64,000 nucleotides of DNA, taken from contig DATELY010000226.1 of NCBI GenBank assembly GCA_035276085.1, forward strand, positions 1 through 64,000. Direction: 5' to 3'. This document shows positions 51,812-59,332 of the stretch, one piece after another (the first letter of the stretch is position 1; every line of letters starts with the position of its first letter). The position numbers were made by a program, and so were the translations under genes. The notes below the pieces were generated by a model that saw nothing but the letters and a program-made list of their open reading frames with translations, ran no database searches and had not been told where the DNA came from. This stretch comes from DATELY01 sp035276085 (GTDB lineage Bacteria > Pseudomonadota > Gammaproteobacteria > Steroidobacterales > Steroidobacteraceae).

Positions 51812-52630
51812 TCAACGATCGCCCAACACTTTTCCTGAACCGTAGGCGCGCGCACCACCCGGCAACTCATCCAGATACGGCATGCGAGTCAGTTGTGCAC
51901 CGCCATTCACGTGCCAATTCGTCCCGGTGACGTAGGCGGGACCCGCCAGGAACAGCACCGCATTTGCGAAATCTTCCGGATAACCCACGCGACCGATCGG
52001 CACCTCACGCGCGTGGGCTTCCTCGAAGCCCGGCGTGGCGACGGCTTCCTTTGCCATGTCGGACTTGATCATCCCGGGCAGAATCGAATTGACGCGGATG
52101 TTCTTCGGCCCGTACTCCATCGCGGCATAGCGCACGAGGCAATCGGTGGCGGCCTTCGCGGACGCGTAGGCGACATGCGGCTGGATCGGATGCGTGCTGC
52201 TGATCGAGGAGATGATCACGATCGAGCCGTTCTCCTCGATCGCCGCGGCCATGTGCTTGATGAAGTAGAAGTTGCCGAACAGGTTCACGCGCATGGCCAG
52301 GTCGAGCTGCGGCTGCTCGATGTCTTTGATGAAGCTCATGACGGGAACGCCGGCTGAGTTCACGGCGATATCGAGATGACCGTACGTATCGAGCGCGGCT
52401 TTGGCCAGCGCCTTCACTTCGCTTTCATCGCCGGCATCGCAGCGCACGGCCAGGCCACCGATGCGATCGGCGAGCACTTTCAACGGTGCGAACGTGCGTG
52501 CACCGACGACGACCTTCGCCCCATTGCGTGCCAGCGCTTCCGCAACTGCCCAGCCCGTGCCGCCCTCCGCCGACGCGCCGAGAACGACTGCGACTTTCCC
52601 CTTCAAATCGACACTGAAGCCTTCGAACAT
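51812..52630 (-). CDS. Short-chain dehydrogenase/reductase
   Basis: A 272-residue SDR. Motifs: KGKVAVVLGASAEGGTGWAV for cofactor binding, LDIAVNSAGVPV, SIVIISSISSTHPIQPHVAY with the YASAK Tyr/Lys pair, and VNSILPGMIKSDMAKEAV. ATG 52630 follows a GGAG six bases before; an ATG two codons upstream is possible. The glycine-rich loop is longer than usual (GASAEGGTG). It is convergent with the SDR at 50866 and divergent from the AveC-like gene across a 445-base gap. The family is clear; the substrate is not. Confidence 0.87.
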   Translation of the reverse strand: MFEGFSVDLKGKVAVVLGASAEGGTGWAVAEALARNGAKVVVGARTFAPLKVLADRIGGLAVRCDAGDESEVKALAKAALDTYGHLDIAVNSAGVPVMSFIKDIEQPQLDLAMRVNLFGNFYFIKHMAAAIEENGSIVIISSISSTHPIQPHVAYASAKAATDCLVRYAAMEYGPKNIRVNSILPGMIKSDMAKEAVATPGFEEAHAREVPIGRVGYPEDFANAVLFLAGPAYVTGTNWHVNGGAQLTRMPYLDELPGGARAYGSGKVLGDR

Positions 52631-53075
52631 GAGCATCTCCAGACGAACGGTACAGTTCTCGGGAGCATAGTCCTTCCGAGCTCGGCGTCAGCACAGCACC
52701 CTGACGACAATTTCGAGCTCGACGCTGCACAGCGATCGCGGACCACACTCTCGTTGGATTCGGGTGGGATGCCGTGGCGCAGCGGCGTACGCAGTTTCCG
52801 GTATCGAACGCGGCGCCGCGCGCTCATCGGATTCAACGCAACCCGCGAACGGAATCCCCCTGAGCCGGGCCACTGTTGTTGGACCCTCTTCTCACATACA
52901 TACTAACGTGAACGTAACTCGCACGCACTCTCTCGCTTTTTTCGTTGTTAACAATTAAAAAGCGGTGTTCGCAAAAGAAAGGCGGCCGTCCAGCGCAGCG
53001 CTCGTGCAGCTCGCGGACTCGTTGGGACGCAGAGAATCGCAGCGATCGTCGGACCGCTCACTACCCGGGGGATCG
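52631..53075. other. Intergenic region between SDR and AveC-like genes
   Basis: 445 bases without a recognised gene. An AT-rich stretch at 52905-52965 includes the palindrome TTGTTAACAA (52945-52954) and looks like promoter DNA. Short frames exist on both strands but show no similarity to known proteins. Confidence 0.5.
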
Positions 53076-53861
53076 ATGACGTACCAGGGAATGCCCGAAT
53101 ACATGAGTGTGCCGCTCTACGAGATGCCACTCGGCGCACAGCACGTGATGCTCTACGTGTTCAGCGGGCTGGCGGTCGTGACGCTGCTCTGGGCGCTGTA
53201 CCGATGCAACGTGGAGCACTCTCTTGCGCCGCTGATGTACTGCCTGGGCGGAGCGATCACCTGCCTTCTCGAACCGATCCTCACCCGCCTGCTGGATGCG
53301 ACGCACGCTCAGATCGGACAACAGGTCGCGTATGAATCGTTGGGGCAGCTCGTGCCCTGGCACGCGGCGATTTCCTACACGTTCTATTTCGGACTTGCGT
53401 ACCTGTATCTCGTCCCGGCGTTCATCGCAAAGCGCTTCAGTGCGCGAACCGTGTGGATCATCCTCATCGCAGTGACCGCAGGGGCGTGGTTGTATGAAGT
53501 GCCCCTGATCCGCATCGGTCTGTGGAAGTATTACGGCGCGCAGCCGTACCAGATCTTCGAGGTACAGCCGTTCTACTGGTCGGCCGCGAGCGGCGCGATG
53601 GTACTGGGAGCAACGGCACTCATTGCGCTCTCTGCATCGCGGTTGCGGGGCTGGCGCACGATTCTGATTCTGCCGCTCGCATCCATGGGCGCCATGGCGA
53701 CCGCGGCCGGTACGTGCTGGCCCATCTGGTTCGCACTGAACAGTCCGTACGGGATGGGCGTGAAGTATTTCTGCGCGACGCTAACGATTGCCTTCTCGAT
53801 CCTCGTGGGGTGGCTCATCATCCCGCTGGTTTCCAAGCCCGAGCCACGCGCTGAGGGCTAG
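53076..53861 (+). CDS. AveC-like (spirocyclase-type) multi-pass membrane protein
   Basis: A 261-residue protein with about seven hydrophobic helices. The segment GLWKYYGAQPYQIFEVQPFY followed by WSAAS resembles the conserved core of the AveC spirocyclase-like membrane family. That family takes its name from avermectin biosynthesis, but many bacterial relatives have no known role. ATG 53076 with an upstream GGGGGA is preferred over a start at 52965, whose extra residues are hydrophilic and unlike the family. It is followed by a REP-like repeat and an APH-like gene. The family call is tentative. Confidence 0.5.
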   Translation: MTYQGMPEYMSVPLYEMPLGAQHVMLYVFSGLAVVTLLWALYRCNVEHSLAPLMYCLGGAITCLLEPILTRLLDATHAQIGQQVAYESLGQLVPWHAAISYTFYFGLAYLYLVPAFIAKRFSARTVWIILIAVTAGAWLYEVPLIRIGLWKYYGAQPYQIFEVQPFYWSAASGAMVLGATALIALSASRLRGWRTILILPLASMGAMATAAGTCWPIWFALNSPYGMGVKYFCATLTIAFSILVGWLIIPLVSKPEPRAEG

Positions 53862-54013
53862 TGGCCTGTAACTGATTGTGGACTGTCAGGGTGAGCGGCC
53901 GGCTGGCGAGCTGGCTTGTTGGCCAGAAGGTTCTGCCCCGACTTCTGGCCAGCCGACCAGCAAGCCAGCACGCGCAAGCCTCGGTATCGAATCAGCTGTT
54001 ACACGCCACTAGT
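53860..54013. repeat. REP-like palindromic element, copy 2, with terminal inverted repeats
   Basis: An element of about 155 bases. Outer ends TAGTGGCCTGTAACTGATT and AATCAGCTGTTACACGCCAC TA are inverted repeats. The core stem is CTGGCTTGTTGGCCAGAAG / CTTCTGGCCAGCCGACCAGC. Core and ends match copy 1 (4407-4544). It fills the gap between two same-strand genes. Confidence 0.7.
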
Positions 54014-54034
54014 GTGCATCTGGGAGACCCTTGA

Positions 54035-55090
54035 ATGGATCTACTGAAACGGGCCTTGCCCGACTACCTGAAGCATCGCGTCGGGCCTGCAGCCGAGTTG
54101 GTCAACGCAACCCGGTTTCCACGTGGCTCCTCCCGTGTCACGTGGTTCGTCGACTACCGCCCGGCAGCGAACGCGCCTGTTCGCTCTGTGGTGTTCCGCG
54201 GCGATCCGCCCGGTGGCAGCACGATCCCCAGCTCGCTCGAGCAGGAATACTTCATGTATGACCGGCTCGGTCACACGAATGTCCCGGTGGCCAAAGCGTT
54301 GTGGTGGGAAAGCGATCCCGAATGGACCGACCGCCCGTTCTATGTGCGCGAGCAGATCGACGGCAGCTGGGATGTCCCGCATTTCTCGGACCCCGATCCC
54401 AAGTACGACACGCTGCGGATCGAAACATCGAAGGAGCACATGCGGAAGCTCGCCATCGTCCACACCGTGGATTGGAAGAAGCTCGGCTTCGATGAGCGGC
54501 TGTCGGCCCCGCCGAGCGAAGCGCGGTGTGCGGCCCACTTCATCGACGGGATCGTATCAAGGCTCGAAAGCTATCAGCTCGAACCGCTGCCGCTCGTCGT
54601 CGAGGCTGTTGCATGGCTGAAGGAGCGCGCTCCGGTGGCACCGCGCATCAGTCTCTGCAAGGGCACCAACGGTCTCGGTGAAGAGGTATTCAAGGACGGG
54701 GTGATCGTCGCGATGAGCGATTGGGAAGAGGCTTCGATCGGCGATCCCGCCGCCGATTTCGCGTCGCTGCAGGACTTCGTTCCCGAGATCGAACGCGACG
54801 GTCGCAAGCTGTGGGGTCTGGAGCACGCCCTCGAGTACTACGGTAGTGTCAGCGGCATCGATCTGAAGGCCGACAACGTGCGTTTCTATTTCATGGTGCG
54901 TGCGCTGGGTACGGTCCAGTACGCCCACCGGGCCGCCGTGATCACGGCGCGTCGTCAGGCCGATATTCGCCAGCTGTGGACGGGCACGGAGATCGCATTC
55001 GTCGGCAAGCGCCTGCTCGCCGCGGCGGTTGGCTTGGGCGACCCACTCGATCCCGCGTGGTTCGCCGAGCTCAACAAGACCATCGGGTGA
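54035..55090 (+). CDS. Phosphotransferase-family (APH-like) protein lacking the HGD motif
   Basis: A 351-residue APH-fold protein. Kinase-like segments: FRGDPPGGSTIPSSLEQEYF near the ATP loop and YVREQIDGSWDVPHFSD. Where the catalytic HGDxxxxN loop should be, it reads CKGTNGLGEE (about residues 208-217), so the catalytic Asp and neighbouring His and Asn are missing. The metal-binding region SDWEEASIGDPAADFA is kept. It is therefore a degenerate or mechanistically altered kinase. A 168-residue helical protein gene follows 4 bases later. In acyl-CoA regions such proteins may bind or modify hydroxyacyl-CoA; this is inference. Confidence 0.8.
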   Translation: MDLLKRALPDYLKHRVGPAAELVNATRFPRGSSRVTWFVDYRPAANAPVRSVVFRGDPPGGSTIPSSLEQEYFMYDRLGHTNVPVAKALWWESDPEWTDRPFYVREQIDGSWDVPHFSDPDPKYDTLRIETSKEHMRKLAIVHTVDWKKLGFDERLSAPPSEARCAAHFIDGIVSRLESYQLEPLPLVVEAVAWLKERAPVAPRISLCKGTNGLGEEVFKDGVIVAMSDWEEASIGDPAADFASLQDFVPEIERDGRKLWGLEHALEYYGSVSGIDLKADNVRFYFMVRALGTVQYAHRAAVITARRQADIRQLWTGTEIAFVGKRLLAAAVGLGDPLDPAWFAELNKTIG

Positions 55091-55094
55091 AGTC

Positions 55095-55601
55095 ATGATC
55101 GTACCCACTCTCGCGGACATCGTTTACACCATCTCCGCCGGGCTCGACGAAATCATTACGCCGCAACTCGAAGGCTTGCGCGAGCGCAGCACGATGACGA
55201 CGATTCGACACATGCTGCGCTTCCTGGAGCATTCGATCGACCAGGAAGGCCAGCTCCTGTTCGACGATCTGAACAAGCTGAAGCCGCTGCTCGCAGACAT
55301 TGCGCAGCGATTCGATTCGGTTGCCGAGTTGAAGAGCGTAGCGAGTGCCATCCGGCAAGCACTCGCGATCGAGCGGGATCCCACCGTGTATCCCAGCATC
55401 AAGCTCATGGCAGAGGACATCAAGCGCTTACGTCAGCTCGTCAGCGATGCGCTGGTGGCCATCCGTGCCCTCCCCGCCTCGTCGCGCGGGCCCCAGACCG
55501 AAGCAGCCCATCAACTGCTGCGCGACTACATCAAATGGCAGCTGCAGCAGGAAGCCCGCGTGATCGAGCCCGCCTTCATCGGCTACGGCGCGCGCCGGTA
55601 A
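55095..55601 (+). CDS. Hypothetical helical protein coupled to APH-like gene
   Basis: A 168-residue, almost wholly alpha-helical, soluble protein: IVPTLADIVYTISAGLDEII, RHMLRFLEHSIDQEGQLLFD, SVAELKSVASAIRQALAIE. It begins 4 bases after the APH-like gene stops, implying coupled translation and a shared role. I do not recognise a named family. The N-terminal ~165 residues of the kinase at 2311 are also helical, so this may be that domain encoded as a separate gene. The two should be aligned. Confidence 0.6.
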   Translation: MIVPTLADIVYTISAGLDEIITPQLEGLRERSTMTTIRHMLRFLEHSIDQEGQLLFDDLNKLKPLLADIAQRFDSVAELKSVASAIRQALAIERDPTVYPSIKLMAEDIKRLRQLVSDALVAIRALPASSRGPQTEAAHQLLRDYIKWQLQQEARVIEPAFIGYGARR

Positions 55602-55619
55602 GGAGTCGCTCAACAGGGG

Positions 55620-56393
55620 TCAGGTGAGTCCGCGCGCGATGGTCTCACCGCCGTCAACGGTGAGCACCTGACCCGTGATGTGGCGCGCCGCGCTGCTGGC
55701 CAGGAAAACAATCGCTGCAGCGACGTCCTCCGCTTCTCCGATTCGATGTAGCGGTGCTGCCGCGCTGACTTTCTCGATGAAGCCCGGACGAGCGACCAAG
55801 GCACGAATCATGTCGGTGCGCGTAGTGCCAGGCGCCACTGCATTGACGCGAATCCCCGCCCGGCCCCATTCGACCGCCAATTGACGCGTCAGTTGTTCGA
55901 GCGCTGCCTTCGACACGCCATAGCAACCCGCACCCGCAAGGCCCAATCGCGCATTGATGGATGACACGAGCACCATCGAGCCCTTGCTTTGCTCGAGATG
56001 AGCGAACGCCGCGCGTGCCAGATGCACAGGGCCTCTGACATTCGTATCGAGAACCTTGGACCACGCCTCGTCGGACACGTCGATCAGGGGATCGAAAACG
56101 GGATTCGCACCGGCATTCGCGATCACGGCATCCAGGCGCCCGAAGCGCGACATCGTGGCGTCCACGAGTCGTTTGCAATCGCTGGCATTGCCGGCGTGAG
56201 CCGCCAGCGCGAAGGCGTCGATCTGCATCTCGCGCAGCCGTTCGACAGCGGCTGAGCATGCGGCTTCTTTGCGGGACGACACGACGACTTGCGCGCCGCT
56301 GGTGCCAAGCAATGCGGCCGTGGCGAAACCGATGCCTCGCGTGCCACCGGTGACGATCGCGACCTTACCCGCAAAGGAAATGAGCGGCTGCAC
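55620..56393 (-). CDS. Short-chain dehydrogenase/reductase
   Basis: A 257-residue classical SDR. Cofactor loop VAIVTGGTRGIGFATAALLG, then VIANAGANPVFDPL, catalytic SINARLGLAGAGCYGVSKAA with the YxxxK pair, and VNAVAPGTTRTDMIRAL. The C-terminus HITGQVLTVDGGETIARG is typical of FabG-like enzymes. It is convergent with the 55095 gene (18-base gap). It is probably one of the pathway's alcohol/keto dehydrogenases. Substrate unknown. Confidence 0.9.
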   Translation of the reverse strand: MQPLISFAGKVAIVTGGTRGIGFATAALLGTSGAQVVVSSRKEAACSAAVERLREMQIDAFALAAHAGNASDCKRLVDATMSRFGRLDAVIANAGANPVFDPLIDVSDEAWSKVLDTNVRGPVHLARAAFAHLEQSKGSMVLVSSINARLGLAGAGCYGVSKAALEQLTRQLAVEWGRAGIRVNAVAPGTTRTDMIRALVARPGFIEKVSAAAPLHRIGEAEDVAAAIVFLASSAARHITGQVLTVDGGETIARGLT

Positions 56394-56480
56394 GCTATGA
56401 CACTGCCATGAAGCGCTGGCTACCGCCGCAAGATCAGCGGACGGCGCTGAGTAGAGTGTGGGAAGTGCTCGAGCGGTCGT

Positions 56481-56711
56481 TCACTCGATCTCGCCGAGTA
56501 CCGTGCCAACGACGTAGCTTGTGCCCGGTGCCTTCAGGATCTTCAGGCGGCCCGTCGCCGGTGATTCGACCTCCTGTACCGATTTGTCGCTCTCGAGCGA
56601 GTACAGCGGTTGTCCCTCTTTGATCTGGGCGCCATCCGGCACCAACCATTCGACCACGGTGCCCTCGTTCATCGAAAAACCAATCTTCGGCAGCAGGACT
56701 TCGGTTGCCAT
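56481..56711 (-). CDS. Free-standing lipoyl-domain protein
   Basis: A 76-residue protein that is a single lipoyl/biotinyl domain: VLLPKIGFSMNEGTVVEWLV, then LYSLESDKSVQEVESPATGR with the modified lysine at Lys43 (ESDKS) and LKAPGTSYVVGTVLGEIE. It has no linker or acyltransferase domain. Alone it cannot catalyse anything; it would serve as swinging arm for an enzyme whose own lipoyl domain is missing, and the E2-like protein at 21026 lacks one. Its upstream block matches that of the E1 operon. Biotinylation is less likely because the AMKM-type site is absent. Confidence 0.88.
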   Translation of the reverse strand: MATEVLLPKIGFSMNEGTVVEWLVPDGAQIKEGQPLYSLESDKSVQEVESPATGRLKILKAPGTSYVVGTVLGEIE

Positions 56712-56821
56712 CGGGTCTCACTCGGTGAAGCGCGGCGCGAATCGCTGCTTCAGGTTCGTTCAGGCGTGTAAGAAGTGCCGCTCGCGGGCGCGGCACGCGT
56801 GGACGAAGTCCACGGGGCGGC

Positions 56822-56865
56822 TGGTACCGTTTGCCAGCATACTATAGTCACTTTCGCGCGCACAA
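56822..56865 (-). promoter_or_regulatory. Promoter block and operator candidate S3 for the lipoyl gene
   Basis: The minus strand reads TTGT...GAAAGT...TAGTATGCTGGCA (56865-56832), identical at 26 of 34 positions to the E1 promoter block. The adjoining palindrome TGGCAAACGGTACCA (56822-56836) fits the shared operator at 10 of 12 arm positions. Confidence 0.5.
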
Positions 56866-57000
56866 CGCGGCAACGTGACAGATGGCCTCGGCCACTGTTT
56901 CCGGCGGCACTCCCGCGCCGGGTTTGGTTGACAGCTCCACGATCTTGAACAGCGCTTTGCGATAACGAGCCTGATCGGCGGCGCTCATTCTTTGCATCAT
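56848..57000 (-). CDS. Small ORF or SDR-tail remnant (50 codons)
   Basis: A 50-codon frame: MMQRMSAADQARYRKALFKI, continuing VELSTKPGAGVPPETVAEAI. The segment resembles the region before the C-terminus of SDRs like the one at 50866 (GLPPAQVAAVIVEAI), where VPPE/LPPA-xVA-xAI is conserved. It lacks everything else and ends inside the lipoyl promoter block, so it is probably a leftover of a deleted SDR gene. A translated micro-protein is not excluded. Confidence 0.3.
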   Translation of the reverse strand: MMQRMSAADQARYRKALFKIVELSTKPGAGVPPETVAEAICHVAALCARK

Positions 57001-57116
57001 GCGTTCTGCAGCGCTCTGTCATGGAACGGGTTTCCTGTTGTAATTTGCCATGCGCGAAGGGGGCGTGATGCACCAGTCCCACCGGGCGCGCGCAGACTAT
57101 CGCACTGCGAAACTAT

Positions 57117-57131
57117 TGGCACTGGGTGCCA
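57117..57131. promoter_or_regulatory. Palindromic operator candidate S4 (second Rieske oxygenase)
   Basis: TGGCACTGGGTGCCA, exact arms of the shared palindrome, 43 bases before the Rieske start. The preceding AACTAT may be a -10 box, as at the other sites, so a bound protein would overlap the promoter. Confidence 0.6.
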
Positions 57132-57173
57132 CTTGGTGTCTACTTTGCGCAGACTTGAACGGCCGGAGAACTC

Positions 57174-58604
57174 ATGAGCAAGACCATCGATAACCCGTGC
57201 GAGGGCCTGCAGCGTGGCGCCTCGTCAGCTGTCAGCCCGCTCGCCGGCGAGCTCCTCGCTCGGGACAGTCAGCGGCAGACGACCGCACTGAGTGCCACGG
57301 GTAATCACGAACCGGCCGTGCGGGAGATTCCGTTCGCGCGCTATTGGGATCCGCAGTTCGCGGCGCTCGAACGCGAAAAGCTCTGGTCGAAGGTCTGGCA
57401 GTACGCGTGCCGCGAAGAGGACATTCCCGAGATCGGGGACCGGCTGACCTACGAGGTCGCCGGCATGTCCTTCATGATCGTGCGCAGCACGGCGGATACG
57501 ATCCAGGCATTTCACAACGCCTGCCTGCATCGCGGTACGAAGCTGTGCACCGGCTTCACCAGCACCCCCAGCATTCGCTGCCCATTCCACGCGTGGGAAT
57601 GGAATCTCGATGGCAGTCTCCACAACATCCCGAGCTCATGGGACTTTCCTCACGTTTCCCGCGATCGCTATCGCTTGCCGGAAGTCAAAGTCGCGCGCTG
57701 GGGCGGCTACGTCTTCGTCAATCCCGATCCCGATGCGCAGCCGCTGGAGCGCTATCTCGGCGTTCTTCCCGAACACTTCACGCTGTGGCGGCCCGAAGAA
57801 CGCTTCACCTTCGTCCGCGTGCGCAAACGCATTCGTGCGAACTGGAAGACGGTGATGGAAGCATTCCTCGAGTCGTATCACGTCATCGAGACGCATTCGG
57901 ACTCGCTCGGCTTCACCGGCGATGCCTCGACGCAATACGACATCTGGGACGATGGCGTGAGTCACATCAGTCGCTTGATCACCCCTTCCGCCGTACCGAG
58001 CCCGCATCTCGGCGATACGGCATCGTCACAAGACGCGCTCGACATGCTGATGAAGGCGTATGCATTGTCGATGGGTCCAGGCGCACAGTTGCCGCGCTTC
58101 GATGCGTCCAAGGGTGCAGGACGCGCGGAGATTGCGCAGTGGCGGCGCGAGATGATGGCGCAGCAGCTCGGCAAGGATTTCAGTCATCTCTCGGACGCCG
58201 AGCTGCTCGATTCCATTCAGTACTACATGTTCCCGAACTTCTGCCCCTGGTATGGCGAAGGTCTGCCACTCGCCTATCAGTTCCTGCCGCTCGGCGATGA
58301 TCCCAATGTATCGGTGATGGACATTCGGTTGTTATTGCCGGTGCCAGGCAATGCGCCGCGTCCGCCGTCTGCACCGGCCATCGAGCTCGGCTTCGACGAC
58401 AGTCTGGCTGCAGCACCGGGCTTCGGCCTGCTGTGCCACATCTTCGATCAGGACATGTCCAACCTGCCGCAAGTGCAAGCAGGATTACGCGTGGCAGCAC
58501 CGGGATTCAAACGACCGACGCTGGGCCGCTATCAAGAGTCGCGCATCCAGCACTTTCACAATACGTTGGAGCAGTGTCTGGGCTTGAGGACGAGTGACGG
58601 CTAG
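57174..58604 (+). CDS. Rieske-type ring-hydroxylating oxygenase, alpha subunit (second)
   Basis: A 476-residue oxygenase. Rieske cluster ligands C117-x-H119 (CLHRGTK) and C136-x2-H139 (CPFHAWEWNLDGSL). Mononuclear iron site: FLESYHVIETHSDSL (His236, His241). The first ~40 residues form an extension not seen in the Rieske protein at 32489. It is monocistronic except for a possible link to the NTF2-like gene after the repeat at 58627. No reductase or beta subunit is adjacent. Its promoter carries operator candidate S4. Confidence 0.92.
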   Translation: MSKTIDNPCEGLQRGASSAVSPLAGELLARDSQRQTTALSATGNHEPAVREIPFARYWDPQFAALEREKLWSKVWQYACREEDIPEIGDRLTYEVAGMSFMIVRSTADTIQAFHNACLHRGTKLCTGFTSTPSIRCPFHAWEWNLDGSLHNIPSSWDFPHVSRDRYRLPEVKVARWGGYVFVNPDPDAQPLERYLGVLPEHFTLWRPEERFTFVRVRKRIRANWKTVMEAFLESYHVIETHSDSLGFTGDASTQYDIWDDGVSHISRLITPSAVPSPHLGDTASSQDALDMLMKAYALSMGPGAQLPRFDASKGAGRAEIAQWRREMMAQQLGKDFSHLSDAELLDSIQYYMFPNFCPWYGEGLPLAYQFLPLGDDPNVSVMDIRLLLPVPGNAPRPPSAPAIELGFDDSLAAAPGFGLLCHIFDQDMSNLPQVQAGLRVAAPGFKRPTLGRYQESRIQHFHNTLEQCLGLRTSDG

Positions 58605-58626
58605 CTCGGCCAAGCCCGGCCTGTTG

Positions 58627-58701
58627 CGCGTGCGAGCTTGCGGGTCGGCTGGCCAGAGGCATCGCAGCACTTTCCGGCCAGCGAGCCAGCTCGCTCATTC
58701 G
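58627..58701. repeat. REP-like palindromic element, copy 3 (core only)
   Basis: GCGGGTCGGCTGGCCAGAGG and CCGGCCAGCGAGCCAGCTCG form the same imperfect stem as copies 1 and 2. The outer terminal repeats were not recognised here. It lies between the Rieske and NTF2-like genes. Confidence 0.65.
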
Positions 58702-58801
58702 CCGACTCATCCCATGCCCGTCCACAAGCACCTTCCTCGCGCCCGCGACGGCGCGCGAGTAAGCTGCCCACAGTCAACAGCAGCCGTTCGGAGATCGACG
58801 T

Positions 58802-59209
58802 ATGAGTGACAACAAAGCGCTCGTGAAAGCTTTTCTGGAAGCGTTGGGTGCAGGCGATGCGGAGCGCTTGAAAACACTGATCACGAAGGACATCTCAGCC
58901 ATCGCCACGGGTACCTCCGTGCTGTCGACGACGCGCCACTATGACGACGTCCTGGGCGCGGCACAGATGTTGAAGTCCGCGACGAAGCAGGGCATCGAGT
59001 TCCGCATCCTCAACCTGACGGCCGAAGCGGATCGCGTGGCCGCCGAGGTCGAAGGCTATTCGACACTCGTCAACGGCGTGCCGTACAACAATCAGTACCA
59101 CATGCTCTTTTTCATCCGCGACGGGAAGATCTGCAGGATGAAGGAGTACTGCGACACCAAGCTGGTTGACGCGGCGCTTGGGCCGCTGACGGCTGCGGCG
59201 ACGAAGTAA
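58802..59209 (+). CDS. SnoaL-like / NTF2-fold protein
   Basis: A 135-residue NTF2-fold protein: MSDNKALVKAFLEALGAGDA, GVPYNNQYHMLFFIRDGKIC and MKEYCDTKLVDAAL. It shares the PYxNxYH...RDG...EYxDT pattern with the protein at 45433, so they look like paralogues. It lies ~200 bases after the second Rieske oxygenase on the same strand, with a REP-like element between. Possible roles include isomerase, dehydratase or epoxide-hydrolase-type reactions; unproved. Confidence 0.8.
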   Translation: MSDNKALVKAFLEALGAGDAERLKTLITKDISAIATGTSVLSTTRHYDDVLGAAQMLKSATKQGIEFRILNLTAEADRVAAEVEGYSTLVNGVPYNNQYHMLFFIRDGKICRMKEYCDTKLVDAALGPLTAAATK

Positions 59210-59332
59210 GCACGCCCTGCATACAAACGATGCGGGTCATGCCCACGGCCTGCCGCCGACGTCATGGTTCAAGGGCGGCCTCGAAGCTATCGCGGACCTG
59301 TCGATCCCTGTGAGACAGGCGGGTTAGCGTCG

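Noticed and set aside
13263..54500. APH-like proteins as antibiotic-resistance kinases
   Set aside because: Context is acyl-CoA metabolism and two lack the catalytic loop, so resistance is not supported.
56750..57082. 110-codon minus-strand frame upstream of the lipoyl gene
   Set aside because: Runs through the promoter block and operator site, and its composition is unlike a protein.
20847..57131. TGGCAC palindromes as sigma-54 promoters
   Set aside because: The TGGCAC half resembles a -24 element, but no TTGCA -12 element follows at the right distance; symmetry fits an operator better.
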